NCBI RefSeq assembly: GCF_020423045.1
Contig: NZ_CP081943.1
Span: 3,224,001 to 3,288,000 of the forward strand
Length of the DNA: 64,000 bases
Origin: Pseudomonas sp. MM213
GTDB taxonomy: Bacteria > Pseudomonadota > Gammaproteobacteria > Pseudomonadales > Pseudomonadaceae
Direction: 5' to 3'
This document shows positions 54,686 to 63,164 of the stretch, one piece after another (position 1 is the first letter of the stretch; each line of letters opens with the position of its first letter). The notes under the pieces were generated by a model. The model worked only from the letters and a program-made list of their open reading frames with translations. It was not told where the DNA came from and searched no databases. A program made the translations under genes and the position numbers.

Positions 54686-55750
54686 ATGTTCCGTCCCAAG
54701 TTGTTGTTCACCAGCCTTGCCGCACTCGCCCTCGGCGCCTGCTCACCGCAGGATCCGCAGGCTGTCACGTCGGCGGCCATCGCCAAGTCGGTGATCCTGC
54801 CGACCTACACGCGCTGGGTTGAAGCCGATCGCCAGTTGGCCGTCAGTGCGCTGGCCTATTGCGAAGGCAAGGAAAACCTCGACACCGCCCGTGCCGATTT
54901 CCTGCATGCGCAGAAAGCCTGGGCCGAGCTGCAACCGTTGCTGATCGGGCCGCTGGCCGAAGGCAATCGCGCCTGGCAGGTGCAATTCTGGCCGGACAAG
55001 AAAAACCTGGTGGGCCGTCAGGTCGAGCAACTGGTGACCGCGCAACCGCAGATCGATGCCACCGCCCTGGCCAAATCCAGCGTTGTGGTGCAAGGCCTCT
55101 CGGCCTACGAATACATCCTGTTCGACAGCAAGCCTGACGTGGCCAACGAGGCGCAAAAAGCCAAGTATTGCCCTCTGCTGAAAGCCATTGGCGAGCGTCA
55201 GAAACAGCTGGCCGAAGAAATTCTGCAAACCTGGAACAACACCGACGGCATGCTCGCGCAGTTGAGCAAATTCCCGAACCAGCGCTACGCCGACTCCCAC
55301 GAGGCGATTGCCGATCTGCTGCGTGTACAGGTCACCGCTCTCGACAGCCTGAAGAAAAAACTCGGCACGCCGATGGGCCGCCAGACCAAGGGTGTGCCGC
55401 AACCATTCCAGGCTGACCAGTGGCGCAGCCAGTCATCCCTGACGAGTATGGAAGCGAGCCTCGCCGCCGCCAAAACCGTGTGGGAAGGCGTCGACAACAA
55501 AGGCCTGCGTGGCTTGCTGCCAAGCGAGCAGAAACCTTTGGCCGACAAGATCGACGCCGCCTACGCCGCGTCCCTGAAACTGTTCGCCAGCAACCAGCGC
55601 TCGCTGACTGAAATGCTCAACGACGACGCCGGTCGCCAGCAGCTCAACGACATCTACGACAGCCTCAACGTCGTCCACCGCCTGCACGAAGGCGAACTGG
55701 CCAAGGCGCTGGGCATCCAACTGGGCTTCAACGCCAACGACGGTGACTGA
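54686..55750 (+). CDS. Imelysin-family lipoprotein lacking the metal-binding His
   Basis: 354 residues with lipobox 'LALGAC'. The fold matches imelysin, but the GxHxxE motif reads 'GLSAYEY', so the His is replaced by Ser while the Glu remains. It is probably not a metallopeptidase and may bind iron or a partner differently from IcmP. It lies between the di-heme and DUF1513 genes with tight spacing, and its stop overlaps an ATG of the next gene. The position corresponds to PA4372. Confidence 0.87.
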   Translation: MFRPKLLFTSLAALALGACSPQDPQAVTSAAIAKSVILPTYTRWVEADRQLAVSALAYCEGKENLDTARADFLHAQKAWAELQPLLIGPLAEGNRAWQVQFWPDKKNLVGRQVEQLVTAQPQIDATALAKSSVVVQGLSAYEYILFDSKPDVANEAQKAKYCPLLKAIGERQKQLAEEILQTWNNTDGMLAQLSKFPNQRYADSHEAIADLLRVQVTALDSLKKKLGTPMGRQTKGVPQPFQADQWRSQSSLTSMEASLAAAKTVWEGVDNKGLRGLLPSEQKPLADKIDAAYAASLKLFASNQRSLTEMLNDDAGRQQLNDIYDSLNVVHRLHEGELAKALGIQLGFNANDGD

Positions 55751-55764
55751 TGAGGGCGAGTGCC

Positions 55765-56862
55765 ATGCTGCGACGACAGGCTCTGACGTTAGGTAGTTTG
55801 CTGCTGGGAGCAGTGACACTGGGCGGCTGGACGCTGTTCAAGCAAAAGGACAAGAGCCCGTTGCTGCTCTCGGCGCGGGACGATGGCGACGGCAAGCACT
55901 ACGCCGTCGGTTATCGGCTGGACGGTACGCGGGTGTTCGCTACCCAGGTCGGCCAGCGTTGCCACGACATCATCAACCACCCGACGCTGCCGATCGCGCT
56001 GTTCGTCGCCCGGCGTCCGGGCACCGAAAGTTACCTGATCGACCTGCGCGACGGCACGCTGCTGCAAACCGTGGCCTCGCAACCGAACCGGCACTTCTAC
56101 GGTCACGCGGTGATTCACCAGAGCGGCGACTGGCTGTACGCCACCGAGAACGACACGTCCGATCCCGGTCGCGGCTTGCTCGGCGTGTACAAGTTCGAAG
56201 GCGAGCGTCTGGTGCACAGCGGCGAGATTTCGACCCATGGCATCGGCCCGCATCAGGTGTCGTGGATGCCCGATGGCGAAACCCTGGTGGTGGCCAACGG
56301 CGGCATTCGCACCGAGGCTGAAAGCCGCGTCGAGATGAACCTCAACGCCATGGAACCAAGCCTGGTGCTGATGCAGCGCGACGGTACATTGCTGAGCAAG
56401 GAAACCCTCGCGCAACAGATGAACAGCGTGCGGCACCTGGGGATCGCCAGCGATGGCACCATCGTCGCCGGTCAGCAATTCATGGGGCCGTCCCATGAGT
56501 CGTCGGAGCTGTTGGCGATCAAGCGTCCGGGGCAACCGTTCGTGGCGTTCCCGGTGCCCGAGCATCAGTTGCAGGCCATGGGGCATTACACCGCCAGCGT
56601 CGCGGTGCACAGTGATTTGCGCCTGGTCGCGTTGACGGCGCCGCGGGGCAATCGCTTTTTCATCTGGGACATGGACAGCGGTGAAGTGCGCCTGGATGCG
56701 CCGCTTCCCGATTGCGCCGGGGTGGGTGCAGTGGCCGACGGTTTTGTCGTGACCTCGGGTCAAGGCCGATGCCGGTACTACGATTGCCGCCAGACAAACC
56801 TTGTTGCAAAACCTCTCGAACTGCCTGCGGGGCTCTGGGATAACCACCTGCACCTCATCTGA
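55765..56862 (+). CDS. DUF1513 family protein (exported beta-propeller)
   Basis: 365 residues. It begins with an N-terminal hydrophobic signal ('LTLGSLLLGAVTLGGW') preceded by two arginines ('MLRRQALTL'), possibly Tat-type. The rest consists of propeller-like repeats ('YATENDTSDPGRGLLGVY', 'SWMPDGETLVVANGGI'). Family function is unknown; it always seems to accompany imelysins. I choose the ATG at 55765 with GAGGGCGAG upstream over the one at 55750 that overlaps the previous stop. Confidence 0.83.
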   Translation: MLRRQALTLGSLLLGAVTLGGWTLFKQKDKSPLLLSARDDGDGKHYAVGYRLDGTRVFATQVGQRCHDIINHPTLPIALFVARRPGTESYLIDLRDGTLLQTVASQPNRHFYGHAVIHQSGDWLYATENDTSDPGRGLLGVYKFEGERLVHSGEISTHGIGPHQVSWMPDGETLVVANGGIRTEAESRVEMNLNAMEPSLVLMQRDGTLLSKETLAQQMNSVRHLGIASDGTIVAGQQFMGPSHESSELLAIKRPGQPFVAFPVPEHQLQAMGHYTASVAVHSDLRLVALTAPRGNRFFIWDMDSGEVRLDAPLPDCAGVGAVADGFVVTSGQGRCRYYDCRQTNLVAKPLELPAGLWDNHLHLI

Positions 56863-56873
56863 CTGCCCCGCTC

Positions 56874-56967
56874 TTGTAGGAGCTGAGCTTGCTCGCGAAA
56901 GCGGTGTGTCAGGCACATCCATTTTGCATGTGCCGCCGCTTTCGCGAGCAAGCTCTGCTCCTACAGG
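56874..56967. repeat. REP pair (GGAGCTGAGCTTGCTCGCGAA type)
   Basis: Inverted units with arms reaching AAAGCGG / CCGCTTT. Confidence 0.88.
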
Positions 56968-57066
56968 TTTTGCGCCTGCCTGTGAAAAGTGGCAGTTGGA
57001 ATACCCGGCACACTCGGAGTAATGTGCCCGACTGTCTCACCTGATTTTCTCCAAGGAAGTGGAAAT

Positions 57067-58215
57067 ATGCTGCGTCGCCGCATGCTGATCATGTTGGGTG
57101 TTGTTTTGCTGATCGTGCTGGTTCTGGCCGGTTACAAAGCCTTCTCCATCTACACGATGATTCAAGGCTTCGCTGTGCCGAAACCGCCGATCAGCGTCGC
57201 CGTGGCTACTGCTACCGAGCAACCGTGGCAGGAACGCCTGCCTACCGTCGGCACGCTCAAGGCGCTGCAAGGCGTGGACCTGAGCCTGGAGACCGACGGC
57301 ACCGTCATCGATTTGCAGTTCGAGTCAGGGCAGAAGGTCAAGGTAGGTCAACCACTCCTGCGCCTCGACAGCGCCGTGGAAAGTGCCTTGCTGGAAACCG
57401 CCCAGGCCGACCTCGGGCTGGCCCAGCTCGATTACGGTCGCGGTAGCCAACTGGTGGGCAGCCAGGCCATTTCCAAAGGTGAGTTCGACCGACTTTCGGC
57501 GGTGCTGAAAAAAAGCAAAGCCACGGTCAATCAACTCAAGGCTGCGCTCGGCAAAAAAAGCATCGTTGCCCCCTTCAGCGGGACCATCGGCATTCGGCAG
57601 GTGGACGTTGGCGACTACCTTGCCAGCGGCACCATGATTGCCACCCTGCAAGACCTCAGCAGTCTCTACGTCGACTTTTTCGTGCCCGAACAGTCGGTGC
57701 CGAAGATCGCCATCGGCCAGCCGGTTGAAATCATCGTCGCGGCCTACCCGGCGCAGACCTTCCCCGGCACCATCAGCGCGATCAATCCGAAAATCGAGAA
57801 CAGCACGCGCAACATGCAGGTCCGCGCGACCCTGGCCAACCCCGACGGCAAACTGTTACCGGGCATGTTCGCCAGCCTGCAGGTGATGCTGCCCGACCCG
57901 CAGCCGCGCATCGTCGTGCCGGAAAGCGCGATCACGTACACGCTGTACGGCAATTCGTTGTACGTGGCAACGCAGAAAAAAACCGAAGACGGCAGCGTCG
58001 AAAAAGACGACAAGGGCCAACCGATCCTGATCGCCGAACGCCGTTTCATCGAAACCGGCGAGCGACGCGATGGCCAGGTGATGATTACCAAAGGCGTGAA
58101 GAACGGCGAAAAAGTGGTCACCGCCGGCCAGATCAAACTGGACAACGGTGCGCACATTGCCATCAGCGACGACAAGACCCTGGCCGAGAAGAACAGTCAG
58201 CCACGCGCTGACTGA
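57067..58215 (+). CDS. mexV: RND efflux periplasmic adaptor (MexV-like)
   Basis: 382 residues. An N-terminal membrane anchor ('MLIMLGVVLLIVLVLAGY') is followed by lipoyl halves ('TDGTVIDLQFESGQKVKVGQPLLRLD', in part), a short coiled coil, and beta-barrel and membrane-proximal domains. It links the inner-membrane pump to an outer-membrane channel such as OprM, which is not encoded here. The ATG follows AAGGAAGTGG. The RND pump gene starts 14 bp downstream. The symbol relies on synteny with PA4374. Confidence 0.85.
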   Translation: MLRRRMLIMLGVVLLIVLVLAGYKAFSIYTMIQGFAVPKPPISVAVATATEQPWQERLPTVGTLKALQGVDLSLETDGTVIDLQFESGQKVKVGQPLLRLDSAVESALLETAQADLGLAQLDYGRGSQLVGSQAISKGEFDRLSAVLKKSKATVNQLKAALGKKSIVAPFSGTIGIRQVDVGDYLASGTMIATLQDLSSLYVDFFVPEQSVPKIAIGQPVEIIVAAYPAQTFPGTISAINPKIENSTRNMQVRATLANPDGKLLPGMFASLQVMLPDPQPRIVVPESAITYTLYGNSLYVATQKKTEDGSVEKDDKGQPILIAERRFIETGERRDGQVMITKGVKNGEKVVTAGQIKLDNGAHIAISDDKTLAEKNSQPRAD

Positions 58216-58229
58216 TCAAGGAACCCCCA

Positions 58230-61200
58230 ATGGCTTTTACCGACCCGTTCATCCGCCGCCCGGTGCTCGCCACCGTGGTCAGCCTGTTGATTGTGCTGCT
58301 GGGCTTTCAGGCCTGGAGCAAGCTGCCGCTGCGCCAATATCCGCAAATGGAAAACGCCCTGATCACGGTGACCACCGCGTACCCCGGGGCGAACGCCGAA
58401 ACCATTCAGGGCTACATCACCCAACCGATGCAACAGAGCCTGGCAAGCGCCGAGGGCATCGACTACATGACCTCGGTCAGTCGCCAGAACTTCTCGGTGA
58501 TCTCGATCTACGCGCGCATCGGTTCCAACAGCGACCGCTTGTTCACCGAGCTGCTGGCCAAGGCCAACGAGGTGAAAAACCAGTTGCCTCAGGACGCTGA
58601 AGACCCGGTACTGAGCAAGGAAGCCGCCGATGCGTCGGCGCTGATGTACATCAGCTTCTTCAGCAAGGAAATGAGTAACCCGCAGATTACCGATTACCTG
58701 TCGCGAGTGATTCAGCCAAAACTGGCGACCCTGCCAGGCATGGCCGAAGCCGAGATTCTCGGCAACCAGGTATTCGCCATGCGCCTGTGGCTGGACCCGG
58801 TGAAACTGGCGGGTTTCGGCCTCAGCGCCAGCGATGTGACCGATGCCGTGCGCAAGTACAACTTCCTCTCCGCCGCCGGCGAAGTGAAAGGCGAGTACGT
58901 GGTCACCAGCATCAACGCCAACACCGAGCTCAAATCCGCCGAAGCCTTCGCCGCGATTCCGCTCAAGGTCGACGGTGACAGCCGGGTGCTGCTCAGCGAT
59001 GTCGCGCGGGTCGAGATGGGCGCGGAAAACTACGACACCATCAGCTCCTTCGGTGGCACGCCCTCGGTGTACATCGGCATCAAGGCAACGCCCGGCGCCA
59101 ACCCGCTGGACGTGATCAAGGAAGTGCGCAAGATCATGCCGGACCTGGAAGCCCAGCTGCCGCCGAACCTCAAGGGTGAAATTGCCTACGACGCCACGCT
59201 GTTCATCCAGGCCTCGATCGACGAAGTGGTGAAAACCCTGTTCGAAGCGGTGTTGATCGTGATCGTCGTGGTGTTTCTGTTCCTCGGTGCGCTGCGTTCG
59301 GTGGTGATCCCGGTGGTGACCATTCCGTTGTCGATGATCGGCGTGATGTTCTTCATGCAGATGATGGGCTACTCGATCAACCTGCTGACCCTGCTGGCGA
59401 TGGTATTGGCCATTGGCCTGGTGGTGGACGACGCCATCGTGGTGGTGGAAAACATCCACCGCCACATCGAAGAAGGCAAGACGCCGCTGGACGCCGCCAT
59501 TGAGGGCGCCCGGGAAATCGCCATGCCGGTGGTCTCGATGACCATCACCCTGGCGGCGGTCTACGCACCGATCGGCTTCCTGACCGGCCTCACCGGGGCG
59601 CTGTTCAAGGAGTTCGCCCTGACGCTGGCCGGTGCGGTGGTGATCTCCGGCATCGTCGCCCTGACGTTGTCGCCGATGATGTGCGCCTTTCTGCTGCGTC
59701 ACGACGAAAACCCCAGCGGCCTCGCTCATCGGCTGGACCTGATTTTCGAAGGCCTCAAGCGCCGCTACCAGCGCATGCTGCACGGCACGCTCAACACGCG
59801 GCCGGTGGTGCTGGTGTTCGCGGTGATCGTGCTGTGCCTGATTCCGGTGCTGCTCAACTTCACCAAATCGGAACTGGCACCGGACGAGGACCAGGGCGTC
59901 ATTTTCATGCTGGCCAGCGCCCCGCAACCGACCAACCTTGATTACCTGAACACCTACACCGACGAGTTCGTCAGCATCTTCAAGGCGTTTCCCGAGTACT
60001 ACTCCTCGTTCCAGATCAACGGCTTCAACGGCGTGCAATCGGGGATTGGCGGTTTCCTGCTCAAACCGTGGAACGAGCGTGAGCGCACGCAAATGCAGAT
60101 CCTGCCTGCGGTCCAGAGCAAACTGGAAAGCATTCCAGGGTTGCAGATTTTCGGCTTCAACCTGCCTTCCCTGCCGGGAACCGGCGAAGGGCTGCCGTTT
60201 CAATTCGTCGTCAATACCGCCAACAATTACGAGTCGTTGCTGCAAGTGATGGACCGGGTGAAAAAACGCGCGATGGAGTCCGGCAAGTTTGCCTTCGTCG
60301 ACGTTGACCTGGCCTTTGACAAACCCGAAGTCGTGGTCGATATCGATCGGGCGAAGGCTGCGCAGATGGGCGTGTCCATGCAGGATCTGGGCGGCACGCT
60401 GGCGACGTTGCTGGGCGAGGCGGAGATCAACCGGTTCACCATTGAAGGTCGCAGCTACAAAGTCATCGCGCAGGTCGAACGGCCCTTCCGGGACAACCCC
60501 GACTGGCTGAACAACTATTACGTGAAGAACACCAAGGGCGAACTGCTGGCCCTGTCGACCCTGATTACCGTGACCGACCGGGCACGCCCACGGCAACTGA
60601 ATCAGTTCCAGCAGCTCAACTCGGCGATCCTGTCCGGGGTCCCGCTGGTGAGCATGGGTGAAGCCCTCGACGCGGTGCGTCAGATTGCCCGGGAAGAGGC
60701 ACCCGCAGGTTTTGCCGTCGACTATGCCGGTGCATCGCGGCAGTACGTGCAGGAAGGCAGTGCGCTGTGGGTCACTTTTGCCTTGGCATTGGCGATCATT
60801 TTCCTGGTGCTGGCGGCGCAGTTCGAAAGCTTCCGCGATCCGCTGGTGATTCTGGTGACCGTGCCGCTGTCGATCTGCGGCGCACTGATTCCGCTGTTCC
60901 TCGGCTGGTCGAGCATGAACATCTACACCCAGGTCGGGCTGGTGACGTTGATCGGATTGATCAGCAAGCATGGGATTCTGATCGTCGAGTTCGCCAACCA
61001 GTTGCGCAAGGACAAGGGCCTGACGCCGCGCGAAGCGGTTGAGGAAGCAGCGGCCATTCGTCTGCGTCCGGTGCTGATGACCACCGCGGCAATGGTATTT
61101 GGCATGGTGCCGTTGATCATCGCCACAGGCGCGGGCGCTGTCAGCCGGTTCGACATCGGCACAGTGATCGCCACGGGGATGTCGATCGGGACGTTGTTTA

Positions 61201-61256
61201 CGCTGTTTGTGCTGCCGTGCGTGTACACGTTGCTGGCTAAACCCGATAAACCATAA
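58230..61256 (+). CDS. mexW: RND multidrug efflux pump (MexW-like)
   Basis: 1008 residues, twelve membrane segments and two large periplasmic loops. The N-terminus 'FTDPFIRRPVLATVVSLLIV' and the proton-relay Asp pair in 'GLVVDDAIVVVENI' are typical of the HAE1 family. It exports drugs from the inner membrane and periplasm using proton import. Operon with mexV. P. aeruginosa MexW (PA4375) is of similar length. The substrate range cannot be read from the sequence. Confidence 0.92.
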   Translation: MAFTDPFIRRPVLATVVSLLIVLLGFQAWSKLPLRQYPQMENALITVTTAYPGANAETIQGYITQPMQQSLASAEGIDYMTSVSRQNFSVISIYARIGSNSDRLFTELLAKANEVKNQLPQDAEDPVLSKEAADASALMYISFFSKEMSNPQITDYLSRVIQPKLATLPGMAEAEILGNQVFAMRLWLDPVKLAGFGLSASDVTDAVRKYNFLSAAGEVKGEYVVTSINANTELKSAEAFAAIPLKVDGDSRVLLSDVARVEMGAENYDTISSFGGTPSVYIGIKATPGANPLDVIKEVRKIMPDLEAQLPPNLKGEIAYDATLFIQASIDEVVKTLFEAVLIVIVVVFLFLGALRSVVIPVVTIPLSMIGVMFFMQMMGYSINLLTLLAMVLAIGLVVDDAIVVVENIHRHIEEGKTPLDAAIEGAREIAMPVVSMTITLAAVYAPIGFLTGLTGALFKEFALTLAGAVVISGIVALTLSPMMCAFLLRHDENPSGLAHRLDLIFEGLKRRYQRMLHGTLNTRPVVLVFAVIVLCLIPVLLNFTKSELAPDEDQGVIFMLASAPQPTNLDYLNTYTDEFVSIFKAFPEYYSSFQINGFNGVQSGIGGFLLKPWNERERTQMQILPAVQSKLESIPGLQIFGFNLPSLPGTGEGLPFQFVVNTANNYESLLQVMDRVKKRAMESGKFAFVDVDLAFDKPEVVVDIDRAKAAQMGVSMQDLGGTLATLLGEAEINRFTIEGRSYKVIAQVERPFRDNPDWLNNYYVKNTKGELLALSTLITVTDRARPRQLNQFQQLNSAILSGVPLVSMGEALDAVRQIAREEAPAGFAVDYAGASRQYVQEGSALWVTFALALAIIFLVLAAQFESFRDPLVILVTVPLSICGALIPLFLGWSSMNIYTQVGLVTLIGLISKHGILIVEFANQLRKDKGLTPREAVEEAAAIRLRPVLMTTAAMVFGMVPLIIATGAGAVSRFDIGTVIATGMSIGTLFTLFVLPCVYTLLAKPDKP

Positions 61257-61262
61257 AAAGCT

Positions 61263-61336
61263 GTGTAGGAGCGAGGCTTGCCCGCGAAAGCGGTGTGTCA
61301 GGCACGACGCCTTCGCGGGCAAGCCTCGCTCCTACA
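61263..61336. repeat. REP pair (GGAGCGAGGCTTGCCCGCGAA type)
   Basis: Inverted units separated by about 20 bp, just after mexW. Confidence 0.9.
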
Positions 61337-61347
61337 ATAACGGGCAT

Positions 61348-61381
61348 AAAAAAGGCCTCGCATTTGCGAGGCCTTTTATTT
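61348..61381 (+). terminator. Terminator after mexVW
   Basis: AAAAGGCCTCGC / GCGAGGCCTTTT stem with a 5-nt loop and T-rich ends on both sides. It could also serve the convergent minus-strand genes. Confidence 0.9.
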
Positions 61382-61395
61382 GGGCTTCAATCTGG

Positions 61396-61623
61396 TCAAC
61401 TCTGCGGCCTCAGTCCTTGAGAAAGTCCGAACATGAACAGCAATAAATCATGATCGGGTTGGGTTGCAACGGTCGCCTTCGCAACCCGTGGCATCGGACA
61501 ACGCGCGTCCCCGTTCACTGAACCGAGGACCTGCGTGCGGGGCTGCTCCCAAGCCGCCACCGCCAGTGAAGCAACTGCCAAGGCTCCTATCAAGAACAAA
61601 CCTCTAGCAATTTCGAGTTTCAT
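61396..61623 (-). CDS. Small exported protein, unknown function
   Basis: 75 residues with a signal peptide or anchor ('GLFLIGALAVASLAVAAW') and a short mature part with one Cys. No family recognised. It starts 2 bp after the warB stop on the same strand, so it is probably the last gene of the warA-warB operon. Confidence 0.6.
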   Translation of the reverse strand: MKLEIARGLFLIGALAVASLAVAAWEQPRTQVLGSVNGDARCPMPRVAKATVATQPDHDLLLFMFGLSQGLRPQS

Positions 61624-61625
61624 TG

Positions 61626-62339
61626 CTATAAACCTTTGATAGCGCTGCCAAACGCCATCTCATAAAGGTAGACGAGATTTTTCCAGTCCGTATCGCTGAA
61701 CGACGAGTGGCGGCGCAGTTGCCGCATGTCATGGGTAGCGGCGCGACGGGCGGTCAAACGTTTCCGGCTCTTCTCCAGATCGAGCATGGCAATCTCGACG
61801 CTGGCGGCCTCGCCCTCGCCAGTGACGCGTACGAATACGTGCTTCATATAGAGGCAGCCGTGCTGCCAGCGGCCCTTGTGCATGCGAGCCAGATTCTCGG
61901 CCAGATCCTTCAGGACCCGATCATGCACCGCCTCGCCATGACGCTCGCGACCACCGCCTGCATACCAGTGTTCGATTTCTTCGAAACCGTCCAGTGCCTT
62001 GGTCACCAGCAATGCGCGCCACTTGTGAACCGGGTCATGCTGCGCACCGCAGAAAACGATTTCCGGAACGCGCACGTCGATCAGGCGCATGCCCATGAGC
62101 GCATCTCGCTCACGCAACACCGTCGGCCGACCGAAAGGATGCAGCCAACTCCGATAGGTATGTCCGGTCTGACGTTTGACGTAGAGCAGTTGTCCCTTGC
62201 TGCTCTTGATACGCTGCACACCACTTTCGCCGCCGCGACGGACGTTGGGTTCTTCAACCCATTCACCGCGCTGATTCCAGAAATAGTCAAAGCGGTCTTG
62301 GGAAGCGACGTCCGTTTCTGCTGCACACTGCACTGCCAT
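61626..62339 (-). CDS. warB: InaA/WaaP-like lipopolysaccharide kinase family protein
   Basis: 237 residues with the eukaryotic-like kinase fold of the InaA/WaaP family: 'LYVKRQTGHTYRSWLHP' (Lys), 'NLARMHKGRWQHGCLYMKHVFV' (catalytic loop, in part) and 'IAMLDLEKSRKR' (metal-binding DLE). Probably phosphorylates a sugar in the LPS core. The length equals the 238-codon gene (orf238/warB) recalled downstream of colS in P. putida and P. fluorescens. The ATG at 62337-62339 has AGAGGTAA; the open frame upstream overlaps warA. Confidence 0.85.
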   Translation of the reverse strand: MAVQCAAETDVASQDRFDYFWNQRGEWVEEPNVRRGGESGVQRIKSSKGQLLYVKRQTGHTYRSWLHPFGRPTVLRERDALMGMRLIDVRVPEIVFCGAQHDPVHKWRALLVTKALDGFEEIEHWYAGGGRERHGEAVHDRVLKDLAENLARMHKGRWQHGCLYMKHVFVRVTGEGEAASVEIAMLDLEKSRKRLTARRAATHDMRQLRRHSSFSDTDWKNLVYLYEMAFGSAIKGL

Positions 62340-62343
62340 TGAG

Positions 62344-63012
62344 TTACCTCTTGCGTAATACATAAACCCGCCACATGGCATAGAGCGGTAAAAAGTCCAG
62401 TTGTTCCTGGATTCGAAAACCAGCCTGCTCGAACTCCTTTTCGACCGTAGCCGCCGGTAACACAAATCGGTTTTGGTAACCGAGATGCCCACGTGTTTTT
62501 TCAAGCCGCCTGCGTTTCCAGGCTTTGAAGTTGCCGTCTACCCACAACGAAATAATCACGCTGTCACGCGTGACGCGTTCGAACTCACGCAGAATGGCCA
62601 GTCGATGCTCGGCTTCACCGATGTGGTGCAGCAAGCGCATACAAAAAATGCTGTCGACGGCGTTATCAGGCAAGGCAATGTCGAACGCAGATGTGTGCAA
62701 GGGTTGTACCCGTTTCACCACATCGGCCGGTTGCGCCTTCAAAGCGATCTTCAGCATGGACTCGGAGTTGTCCGCACCGATAATCACCCGATTGGCTTTT
62801 TCCGCCAGTAGTGGCCAGAAGCGCCCGGCACCGCAGGGTAAATCGAGAACCAGGCCAGGTTCACCAGCCAGTGTCAAAGCCTTGCGCGCCAGTTGCTCGT
62901 CACGCCAATGGGACAGTCGGCGACCGAGTCCGTCCTGATGTTTGCGCAGGTATTTCTGAGCGTGTTGATCGTCGTATTTTTCGGAAAAATCAAGTTTGAT
63001 CGGGCCAGCCAT
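62344..63012 (-). CDS. warA: SAM-dependent methyltransferase
   Basis: 222 residues, the exact size of orf222 (warA) next to colRS. The class I SAM-binding motif is 'VLDLPCGAGRFWPLL', then 'IGADNSESML' and 'NAVDSIFCMRLLHHI'. It is thought to act on LPS or an envelope molecule with WarB and the ColRS system. GGAG precedes the ATG. It starts 152 bp after colS, with a candidate ColR site and an inverted repeat in between, and ends 4 bp before warB. Confidence 0.87.
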   Translation of the reverse strand: MAGPIKLDFSEKYDDQHAQKYLRKHQDGLGRRLSHWRDEQLARKALTLAGEPGLVLDLPCGAGRFWPLLAEKANRVIIGADNSESMLKIALKAQPADVVKRVQPLHTSAFDIALPDNAVDSIFCMRLLHHIGEAEHRLAILREFERVTRDSVIISLWVDGNFKAWKRRRLEKTRGHLGYQNRFVLPAATVEKEFEQAGFRIQEQLDFLPLYAMWRVYVLRKR

Positions 63013-63083
63013 CACGAAGGGCTCCTGCGTTTCTGATGACCACTACCCTAAGGAATGGTGTGTCAGCGCCAGGTCATGCCTTC

Positions 63084-63099
63084 GTGAAAAAATCGTGGT
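63084..63099 (-). promoter_or_regulatory. Candidate ColR-binding site upstream of warA
   Basis: Read on the minus strand: ACCACGATTTTTTCAC. It matches 15 of 16 positions of the ColR consensus as I remember it ([TC][TC]NA[CG]NN[TC]TTTTTCAC). It lies 72 bp before the warA start. Confidence 0.5.
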
Positions 63100-63130
63100 G
63101 TAAAACCCCGATTTATTTCGAGGTTTTACA
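63099..63130. repeat. 9-bp inverted repeat between colS and warA
   Basis: TGTAAAACC-N14-GGTTTTACA abuts the candidate ColR site. It could be an attenuator or a second operator. Confidence 0.45.
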
Positions 63131-63164
63131 GGTTGACGGCAGTGGCCGAGGGCCACCAACAAAA

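Noticed and set aside
58197..61322. A 1041-codon open frame on the minus strand opposite mexW
   Set aside because: It is His/Gln/Arg-rich and antisense to a well-conserved RND pump, the usual shadow of GC-rich third positions.
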